Shown here one piece after another: positions 56,522-64,000 of a DNA stretch of 64,000 nt (positions are counted from its first letter, which is position 1; each line of letters starts with the position of its first letter). The notes below the pieces were generated by a model. It searched no databases. It worked only from the letters and a program-made list of their open reading frames with translations, and was not told the DNA's origin. The translations under genes and the position numbers were made by a program. This stretch comes from Maratus speciosus (Eukaryota > Arthropoda > Arachnida > Araneae > Salticidae): assembly GCA_963932465.1 (NCBI GenBank), contig OZ010786.1, positions 531,715,073-531,779,072 of the forward strand. Direction: 5' to 3'.

Positions 56522-56821
56522 TGTAACAAAATCACAGCCTGCCCTAGATTCAATAAACTATAGATGGGGCTGCTGGCACTTTCGGCAAAATAGCTAAAGA
56601 CATTTGGTCAAACATCAATTGAAGTGAGTGAAGTGACTGAGTATGTGTGCTGAGAATTGTAGATATTGGGAGTTTACGGGAATGAATCTACTATAGAGGA
56701 CTTTTCATCTTTATTCGGTTCTATTTATTTTACGTGCTTTTTAGTGAAGTTGAGTGTAATATTTGACTCTTTGTGTATTAAAAATGCGACAATCTACCTG
56801 TTGTCAATCTTTGACATGACA
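56522..56821 (+). repeat. 3' LTR of the second gypsy element
   Basis: It begins TGTAACAAAATCACAGCCTG and ends tcaatctttgacatgaca. 300 bp, the fuller of the two LTRs. It differs from the 5' LTR at many sites, so the insertion is old. Confidence 0.82.
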
Positions 56822-57202
56822 ACCTTACTTTAGATTAAAGGGCTTATTTAATAACGCAATATTAGCACAGTAATATAAATACACTAAATGCGTGAAAGAA
56901 AACTGATAAAAACTACAACAAGTGGATAATAATTTAATAAATGAAAATCAAGGAAAATAAAAGTGAGTTTATGTTTAGATTTTCAAAATTTTATGCAAAA
57001 ATGCCATGATACTAATTTAAATTAAAATAGACTATAATAAAGAAATAATATTCTAGAGACAAAAATATCAGTTAATGGTCTTTCTAAAATAAGAAAAGAT
57101 AAAAATATCCCCATAAGACTCAGCATAAAAAAAAAGTCTCAAGAAAACAAAAAGAAAATATCTATCCTCATTTAACTTTACCTTTAATTTAATTATAAAT
57201 TA
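56822..57202. other. duplicated non-coding DNA, arm B
   Basis: Paired with arm A at 17025-17340 and 18330-18560. No gene recognised. Confidence 0.6.
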
Positions 57203-57564
57203 CAGAGTTTGCCCCAGGTTTAAAAAGGGACAGGGTGCTGCAGGTGGAAAAAAAGAGCAGTTTTTTTATTCTTAGAGCACATTTCCGATTCTAAAGTGTA
57301 CATTTTTGTATTTCTTTAGGCATTTTGTTTTATTTTTAAAGCCACTTTTAATATTTAAAATTCAAGGGACTCTTTTCAAGACAAGAACGAGGGTGCTTTT
57401 ATTGTACAACACATTTTTAAAACAAAAAAGAGTAAGGTCAAATTTTCTGGGTAAGTGGAAAAGATGGTGATAAGTTTTTGGATGAGGGACAGGATGGACG
57501 TATTTTATAAATCAAAGCGCAGGAAGGGTGCAGCACACCCTGAAACTGTCTAGCGGAATCTCTG
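57203..57564. mobile_element. hAT-like non-autonomous insertion, GC-richer
   Basis: Ends CAGAGTTTGCCCCAGG and, reversed, CAGAGATTCCGCTAGAC, with GGGTG and GCTGCA words following on both sides. Arm A near 18560 runs through without it. The flanking octamers (ataaatta, taatatca) compare with ataaaatca in arm A and could be a decayed 8-bp target duplication. Confidence 0.6.
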
Positions 57565-57609
57565 TAATATCACACATATAAATGTTATATATGTATATAT
57601 ATTCTAAGT

Positions 57610-58110
57610 ACAATAACTAGTTTTTGTTTTAATGTCTTTAAAATTTTATGCTGCAGTTTCACGAAACTAATTTAAATTTAAATATATTATCAGAAATAAA
57701 TCATATTTTAAAGAAAAATATATACCACTTAACGGCCTAACTAATATAACAAAATAAAAAAAAAAAAATCCCAATAAGACTGAACATTACTGAGCTATTC
57801 ATAGAAGAAAACAAAAATAAAATGTATATACTTATTTATCCTTATCCGTAATTCAATTATAATATCATACATACAATGATATATATATATATATGTATGT
57901 ATGTATATAATAAATTTGAATATATAATTAGAAATGAATCATATTTTAAAGAATCAAATACATCACTAAATGACCTAACTAATATATCAAATTGTTAAAA
58001 AAATTCCCCTAAATACTAAGCCTTACAAAGCATTTTATGGAAGAAAACAAAAAAGAAACTATCTATCCTTATCTCATAAGAAAATGAGTTTCATATTTCT
58101 TGAAAACATT
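57610..58110. repeat. tandem units 2 and 3 of the ~270-bp repeat
   Basis: Units at about 57640-57880 and 57900-58100, with unit 1 at about 56940-57180. Shared words include aatcatattttaaagaa, cctaactaatata and gaagaaaacaaaaa. Arm A has two units. Confidence 0.65.
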
Positions 58111-59325
58111 TTCAGTTTCTCATTTCATATGCGATAAGTACCAAAAAAACAGTTTCAATAAAAACATATGTTTCGTGATTATCGGAATTTTATAAGTATT
58201 CAATGAAAGGAATTTCGCTGAGTTACCAAACTGATATTTGAGTACCGAAATATCTTATCATGATATTTAATGTATGCTGAATGTAACAACTATCCTAATT
58301 TTGACATTTTTTATTTTGAAGGATTTTTTTATAATTATTCTTTGAATAATATTAATATTTTAGTTTTTGATAAGCTTTAACAAGAAATCTGCAAATACAT
58401 TATTATATAGCTGACATTGCATTATCTACTTTGTGTTCACGAAATGTATTTCACAGATTTTTTAAACATGCATATGAATGAGATAACGGTTGTAATTGAA
58501 ACATTTTTTAACACGATAACTGTATACTATACTGATCATAAAATATTGATATGTAATGCCATAATCGATACAAATATTTGTATTACAGGTGATAATCTAT
58601 GTGAAACACTTTTTGTATTTTTCATAATTAAAATATTGTGTCTTGTCACGTCTTGTCATTTGTTATGTTTTGTTATGTAATGCCATTAACATATTCCATA
58701 ATATGTCATTACAATTGCAGCTCGTTACCGACACATTATTAGTTTTTAAATATATCTATCTAAATTTCTATTTAAGTAACGTAATTTAATTGAATTATTA
58801 CAGTGTAAAACATACATTTAAATCCGCCTTAAAAGATGTTTCCAAATGATAGATATGATAATTTTTGCTCAAATGTGGAAACATTTATCTCATTAAAACT
58901 TGAAAAAAAAAAAAAAATGATTTTAAAATTCTTATAAATACGATATGCTCAGTGTAGTTTAACAAATGACACAAGAATAACTTATTTTCAACAAAATTAA
59001 TATGTAAAGACGTTTGTAACACTTCTTTAAATCACAGTCAAAGGCAGATTAAAAGAGCTGAAGTTGCAGTTGTTCTTACGGCAGAAGTCAGCATTTCAGC
59101 ATAGTATAAATTCAGCAACTACATAGTTCAATTCTGGGCTTATTATAGAGAAAAGAAGAATGAATAAGGAAATGGGGAGTTATGGCGTCTATAACAAAAA
59201 TAGCTGATACGAAGATTAGAAATTGCTATTTAGTTAAATAAAAATATGTATATTTCTCGTTTATTCCAGTATTCCTTTGTAAGAATAGAAAGATCAGCAA
59301 ATAAATAAATAGAATGCTAAATTCA
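58111..59325. other. duplicated non-coding DNA, arm B
   Basis: Paired with arm A at 18850-19980 (for example tctatctaaatttctattta). The 87-codon plus-strand frame at 58417-58680 has no counterpart in arm A and no recognised domain. Confidence 0.6.
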
Positions 59326-59410
59326 TCTTTAAAAATTAAAATTAAAATTACACAATGTGTAAATTACTTAAAATATGAAAAATATTTAAAAATGTGTTAA
59401 TCCTTAGTAC

Positions 59411-59438
59411 TTTCAACTATACACATAGTCTTCGACAG
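59411..59438 (-). ncRNA. hammerhead-like core, left Penelope copy
   Basis: Minus strand: CTGTCGA (59438-59432; one change from CUGANGA), a helix II with a perfect GACTAT-GTGT-ATAGTT stem-loop, then GAAA (59414-59411) followed by GTACTAAGGAT. The core change suggests a relic. Confidence 0.5.
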
Positions 59439-59582
59439 AGAATTCAAAAATACAAGCGTCATATTTTCAAATTTCACGTAGTTGGTGCCGAAAGGAGTGA
59501 AAGTGAAAGTCAATTTTTAGATCCAGAAAACATTGGGAAAATAAAAAAAATGGATATTGAGGGAAGTAGAATATTACGGGTT

Positions 59583-60094
59583 TTATGATTCTTTAAGCAC
59601 ACTGAGCCAAATTCTGGATATGTTGCTGGATAAAACGTCATTATAAACAGTGTATTCTTTAGTAATAATTTCTATTGATTCACGGATAAATAAATCATGA
59701 TAATTTTTTAAGGGGAATATAATTTTTGTATCATCTAAATTAACTTGCATATTTAGCTTCTGGATAAGTCTTGATAGGGCTATTGCTGGCCAGTTGTACT
59801 TCAAATCTCTCAAATGTTCTTTAATGCGATCTTTAAGTTTACGAGAAGTCATTACTATGTATTCGAGAAAATATTTTTTGTTCTCAGTGGAATTACATAT
59901 ACTCCGGAAACTTCATCTGTCGGGATCGGGTGTATTTTGGCACTAACTAGAGATCTCAGTTTTATTGGGGGAGTGGCCATTAAGATTACGCCAAAGCGAA
60001 AAAGTGCATGTCTGAGTTTTTCGAAAAGTCCTGGAATGTACCTCATTTTGCAATATCTCCTATTACTCAGGGGAGTTTTTTGTTCATTTTGCAA
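59583..60094 (-). pseudogene. Penelope-like RT tail and GIY-YIG endonuclease, left copy
   Basis: Two minus-strand frames (60094-59855 and 59852-59583) are separated by a frameshift. The first holds the end of the reverse transcriptase (MRYIPGLFEKLRHAL, LMATPPIKL) and the GVYVI start of the endonuclease. The second holds MTSRKLKDRIKEHLRDLKY and the ALSRL...RESIEII region matching the GIY-YIG fold's R..EH and catalytic Glu parts. The enzyme pair would nick DNA and reverse-transcribe RNA. This copy is 5'-truncated and broken. Confidence 0.8.
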
Positions 60095-60124
60095 TATATC
60101 CTACCTCTCAGGGGAGTTTTTTGT
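60047..60124. repeat. direct repeat beside the 58-bp array
   Basis: ttttgcaatatctcctatta / ttttgcaatatatcctacct, each followed by ctcaggggagttttttgt; two adjacent copies. Confidence 0.8.
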
Positions 60125-60126
60125 AG

Positions 60127-60416
60127 TTGCAGTTGAGAACGGTTTTCTAAAACGTATTATTGATAAACTAATCAACTCAGAGAATTGCATTTGAGAACGG
60201 TTTTCCAAAACGTATTATTCATAAACTAATCAACTCAGAGAATTGCAGCTGAGAACGGTTTTCAAAAACGTATTTTTGATAGACTTATCAACTCAAACAA
60301 TTGCAGTTGAAAACGATTTTCCAAAACGTAATATTGATAAAACTAATTAACTCACAGAATTGCAGTAGAGAACGGTTTTCCAAAACGTATTATTTATAAA
60401 CTAATCAACTCAAAGA
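60127..60416. repeat. 58-bp tandem array between the Penelope copies, five units
   Basis: ttgcagttgagaacgg starts units at 60127, 60185, 60243, 60301 and 60360, followed by ttttccaaaacgtattatt and ataaactaatcaactca. The period (58, 58, 58, 59) is not a multiple of three, so it is unlikely to be translated. There are no spacers, so it is not a CRISPR array. Confidence 0.93.
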
Positions 60417-60456
60417 AAAAACCCATGAATATACAAAACAGTCCCTTGAGAAATAC

Positions 60457-60927
60457 ATGATATTGCAAAATGAAGTACATTCCAGGTCTTTTCGAAAAAC
60501 TCAGACATACACTTTTTCGGTTTGGCGTAAACTTAATCACCACTCCTTCAATGAAACTGAAAATCTATTTAGCGCCAAAATAGACCCGATCCCGAAAGGT
60601 GAAGTTTCTGGTGTATATGTAATTCCCCTGAGAACAGAAAATATTTATCTCGAAAACATAGGAATGACATCTCGTAAACTTAAAGATCGCATTAAAGAAC
60701 ATTTAAAAGATTTGAAGTACAACCGGCAAACAACAGCCCTATCAAGACATAACCAGAATATACAAGTTCATTTTGAAGATACAAATATTATAGGCCCCTT
60801 AAAGAATTATCATGATTTAATCATCTGTGAATCAATAAAAATTATTACTAAAGAAAATACTGTTTATAATGGCGTTTTATCCTACGATGTTTTATCCTAT
60901 ACCCAGAATTTTGCTCAGTTTGCTTAA
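60457..60927 (+). pseudogene. Penelope-like GIY-YIG endonuclease, right copy
   Basis: The 156-codon frame starts at an ATG, but its first ~40 residues are out of frame with the family. The matching RT tail (KYIPGLFEKLRHTLF) lies in another frame at about 60473-60520. From about 60580 the frame holds the endonuclease: SGVYVI, ENIGMTSRKLKDRIKEHLKD, ALSRHNQNIQVHFEDTNII and ICESIKIITKEN. These match the GVY..., Y.G.T.R...R..EH, the His-rich middle and the catalytic Glu of Penelope GIY-YIG domains. The second YIG-type Tyr appears replaced (ENIG). Truncated at its 5' side like the left copy. Confidence 0.82.
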
Positions 60928-61065
60928 AGAATCATAAAACCCGTAATATTCCACTTCCCTCAATATCCATATTTTTATTTTCCCAATGTTATCCGGATCT
61001 AAAAATTGACTTTCACTTTCACTCATTTCGGCACTATCTACGTGAAATTTGAAAATAAGACGCTT

Positions 61066-61135
61066 GTATTTTTTAATTGTCTGACGAAGACTATGTGTAC
61101 AGTTGAAAGTACTAAGGATATTAAAGAAATTTAAT
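61066..61135 (+). ncRNA. hammerhead-like motif, right Penelope copy
   Basis: CTGACGA (61081-61087), helix II ACTAT-GTGT-ACAGT, GAAA (61105-61108), a short helix III and TTA before the expected cleavage point. Flanking strands gtatt...(61066) and ...aatac (61127-61133) could close helix I, whose inner part pairs weakly. It keeps both conserved core boxes intact, the best core in the window. Confidence 0.55.
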
Positions 61136-61195
61136 ACCTTTTAAAAATATTTTTCATCTTTTAAGTAATTTACTCACAGTGTAATTGTAAGAATA

Positions 61196-63110
61196 TAAAG
61201 ATGTTAGTTTATTTTTGCATTATATGTACTATATGTATTAAATGCAGAGTGACTTTAAATATCTATAACTTTGCACGTTTAAAAATAATAATTCAAAAAA
61301 TAAAATAAAAATGCTATTTTTTGTGCATTAAGTATTGCATTTTAATTATTTTTCTATATAGTTTTATACACGAAAACTTGTAACAATAATATATTTTCTA
61401 ATATCGAATCATTTCTATATTTACTCTAATTCTATAGTATAGCCTAAGCAATTAGAGTGCCGTTTCGTTTTATAATTTTATTTAAAAAATTTTAGTATTG
61501 ACGAATTTTTATATAAAAATAAAACTTAATATAAAATCAGAAATCTTATAATTCGGGAAGATATCACTCCATTATTTATTTACTTTTGAAAGACATTTTT
61601 TTTTCTTATGATAAAAAATTCAGAAGCAGTTCCAATTCTACATAAATTTAATAGATTATATATCGTAAAGTTAAAAGAAAGCGTGGTTTACAGATCTTAG
61701 TGACTAGAGTTATTTGACAGTTAAGGTTTAAACAACTGAACAATAGACAATTTAACTAAAGTTAATAATACTAATATTTTTATAAGAATGACAATATTTA
61801 TTGTGGAATGAACAGTTATTAATGCAGTTAAATATTTTTGAATAGAAAAAGGTACATCTTTTTGTTATTTTTTAGACAGAAGAGACAGGAATACATATTT
61901 TATTACTTTTACACTCTTCTACGTACGAACAGGTGACTAACTGTAACATAAGATCGCACAGAGAATTTTGTTTAATAATTCTTTCAAGAAACTTTATCCT
62001 TTAATTAATAAATCTAAAACTTTAATTTATAATTATTTGAATCTTAATCTTTTTCAATAACAAAACAGATGGTAACATCATTAATTTTATTTTAATTATG
62101 AAAATTGAAACTATTTTTTTAATGAAATTATTAATATTCATGAACTGCTTTTCAGACAATTGTAAAAAAAAAAAAAAAAAAAAAAAAAGTCTCTATATCT
62201 AAAAAGTGTATATAATTTCATGATTTATATTTAGCTAAAAACAGAGAAGACAATTAAAAGAACAAAGTTTAAGTTTTTAGAAATTTTCATTTTTCTAAAA
62301 TGTATTGGCGAAATTTCTTAAAATAATTAAAAATTCATATTTTACATTAATAGTTTTTATTGCAAAACATAATACTTATCTGCTAATAATGATTTATGAT
62401 ATGCATCCATTCTTTAGTTTTTACCGACGAAAACAAACAAATTATGTATATGAATATTTTTCTCCATATTTCCGAATTATCCTCCTGAATAAATTTACAT
62501 GCAAAGTCATTGTATTAAATGATTTCGCAGCGCTTATTTCGTAACGAAATATACATTTATATTCTTTCATTTTTGAATAACATTATTCGAGTTCATTATT
62601 ATTATCTTAATTTCATTGTTTCTGTAAAGCATTAAATATTCATGACGGTGTAATATTTTTTTAAGTATCTAAGGCGTAATATGTCGCTATATTTTTTAAA
62701 AAGAAAATATAAAAACCCTAGCTGTGAATAGATTTTGACTCACTTAAATTTTAAAACTTTTATCAGTTGTGTTTTTAAATATATACATTATAGTTTTTCG
62801 CTCTCAGTGTAAGATCGTTAAAGGTAATTTGCCTAATGGGTGTAGCGTAGGAAAAGAAATTTTTGTTTTCTTATTTTCAAAGCATTTTTTTAAGTATTTT
62901 TCTTTCTGTTGAACCATAAGTCTGTATTTATCATCGAAGTCACATTGCATTATATTGTAAATGTATATGTCTGGTTCAATCAAATTATTAATACTGTATA
63001 TATACTTACGTTGAGAGTCATAATAACTATTGATAATTACTAAAAAGAAAAAAAAACTCTTTAATTACACTAATTTAAACTCCAGTGCTTGATAAATAGT
63101 TTTAATAAGA
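61196..63110. other. arm B non-coding DNA
   Basis: 62250-63060 pairs with 21300-21905 and 22736-22890. A poly(A) tract lies at 62164-62189. No gene recognised. Confidence 0.6.
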
Positions 63111-63114
63111 CGGC

Positions 63115-63475
63115 TGGATACGTGCTATTAACCACTACTTGTCACAACACGAAGTTCAGAAAGAGCCACCAAGGCGTTCACAAGGGACCCCGCTTTGATC
63201 CTTATCCGGCCCTTATAATACAAACTGACGCCCGATTATCTAGAAAGAACATGGCTCAATAAAACTCTAAAGAGGGGTCGGAACAGGTTCGATCCGATGC
63301 AGGGACTCCGTCGCATCATCGACTCCTAATCGCGGGACACCTCACAGTAAGTGCTCGTGCACGTGCTCGGAGACTTGCGTGGGAGGGGGAGGCACACCGG
63401 CTTAATTTTTCGCTAGCCGAAAGTGAGGATCCCCTATTGTCTGGCTACCTCTGTGATTTCAGCCAGATGATTATG
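63115..63475. mobile_element. GC-rich insertion in arm B, possible SINE-like element
   Basis: This GC-rich block interrupts arm B and has no counterpart in arm A near 22900. It contains ggttcgatcc (63287-63296), a B-box-like word, with tggctcaata about 34 bp before it. It also has tgacgcccgattatcta (63226-63242), which differs by one base from tgacggccgattatcta in the SINE at 20351-20367. No target duplication was found, so the class is uncertain. Confidence 0.4.
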
Positions 63476-64000
63476 TTTACTGGATAATCCAAAATTTATT
63501 TTTTTGTTATGAAGTACTTTTAAAATTTTGTAATTTTAAATAAAAGTAATATAAGTTTACTATTTCCGTAATTTATTTCATAGAGGAGTTTGAATCTTTT
63601 AAATTACCATTTGTTACTAAAAAATGTTTCATGTTATGTCAAATTCTATATGCGTATATTATATAAGTCTATAATGCGTTTAAGGTTCTAAAAGAGAACG
63701 GGAACTAATAGGATTGGTAGAAGAACTGTCAGCTGTTAATAATTATGTAGGCTGAGATTTAAATTATATTTTCACAAGTTGATTAATTACTCTATTAAAG
63801 TTTCAAAGCAACATGTGTCAGTTTCTAAAGATTTATTTCGCACTAAACAAAAAATGTTTTAAATCCTTTATGCATTAAACGCGTATCTGACAATTATTTA
63901 TCTGCATTAATAATTTTATTTAATGCAGCAAATAGTCTCACTCAATAGCGATAAAGTATAATAAAAAGTTAAATATTTTTTTATTTTAATGCAAAAGAAC
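63476..64000. other. arm B non-coding DNA to window end
   Basis: The last ~160 bp match 23050-23175 well (cctttatgcattaaacgc, cactcaatagcga). No gene recognised. Confidence 0.6.

Larger units (their letters stand above)
51417..56821 (+). mobile_element. gypsy-type LTR retrotransposon with nested insertions
   Basis: Two related LTRs bound a degraded gag-RT-RNase H-integrase order. The 4-bp target duplication is AGCT on the left and ACCT on the right, and arm A has the empty site (17019-17022). Nested within are a terminal-inverted-repeat element (52203-52447), a copy of the 5.1-kb repeat (52660-53070) and a palindromic MITE (55824-56166). Order of events: duplication of the arms, then the gypsy insertion, then the nested ones. 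Confidence 0.88.
59330..61195. mobile_element. mirror-image pair of Penelope-like element 3' ends
   Basis: The left half (59330-60124, minus orientation) and right half (60425-61195, plus orientation) are reverse complements in both coding and non-coding parts. Each carries a reverse transcriptase tail, a GIY-YIG-type endonuclease and a 3' end with a hammerhead-like motif. They meet head to head across five 58-bp tandem repeats. Arm A lacks the whole structure. Penelope-like elements are known for tandem and inverted arrangements. Confidence 0.85.
30745..64000. repeat. arm B of the large duplication (partner 4795-23180)
   Basis: The partner blocks are listed under arm A. Arm B is longer because of added DNA at about 31080-39560, 41265-43640, 45000-47900, 48687-51320 (piggyBac), 51417-56821 (gypsy), 57203-57564 and 59330-61190. 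It runs to the end of the window and probably beyond. Confidence 0.8.

Noticed and set aside
59814..60194. 126-codon plus-strand frame
   Set aside because: Antisense to the left Penelope copy, whose minus-strand reading has clear endonuclease and RT motifs.
60127..60416. CRISPR-like array
   Set aside because: Units are contiguous with no unique spacers, and the setting is a eukaryotic transposon.

Overview
This is eukaryotic nuclear DNA. It is very AT-rich, full of poly(A)/poly(T) and (AT)n tracts, and packed with transposon relics. No host protein-coding gene can be named with confidence. The retroelement types, together with the gag proteins with long Glu/Arg coiled coils, suggest an arthropod, probably a chelicerate such as a spider. 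That placement is inference from family resemblance, not proof.

Layout. 1-4799: a minus-strand Ty3/gypsy-type LTR retrotransposon, cut by the window start, with a 5' LTR, primer binding site, leader tandem repeats, gag-protease frame and an odd pol remnant lacking reverse transcriptase. 4800-23180: a block (arm A) that is paralogous to, and collinear with, about 30745-64000 (arm B). Because each arm lacks the other's insertions, the pair works as a natural filled-site/empty-site comparison. Arm A has gained a degenerate ~150-bp tandem array, a Penelope-type foldback, hAT-like and other terminal-inverted-repeat elements, a tRNA-derived SINE and a ~0.8-kb repeat. 23760-29110: a smaller duplication interrupted by a pogo/Tigger relic and a long foldback. 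29390-39560: foldbacks, a Tc/mariner-like element with ~160-bp inverted repeats, an internally deleted mariner-like element, a Tc1 element with a broken transposase, a Penelope fragment with a hammerhead-like motif, and one unexplained 144-codon membrane-protein-like frame. 39560-64000: arm B, with a short terminal-inverted-repeat element, a 72-bp tandem array, a piggyBac element (TTAA ends; empty site in arm A), a gypsy element with both LTRs and nested insertions (empty site in arm A), a hAT-like element, a mirror-image pair of Penelope-like 3' ends, and a GC-rich insertion.

The most notable signals are three. (1) The Penelope-like elements carry hammerhead-ribozyme-like motifs, with a covarying helix II pair between copies at 8.9 kb and 59.4/61.1 kb and a well-paired helix I at 38.6 kb. 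(2) The inverted Penelope pair is joined by five 58-bp tandem repeats. (3) The first retrotransposon has a protease / integrase-zinc-finger-like / RNase-H-tail order, unlike ordinary gypsy elements. All transposase and polymerase genes seen are broken or incomplete, so this looks like an old repeat-rich intergenic or intronic region rather than a set of cooperating genes.
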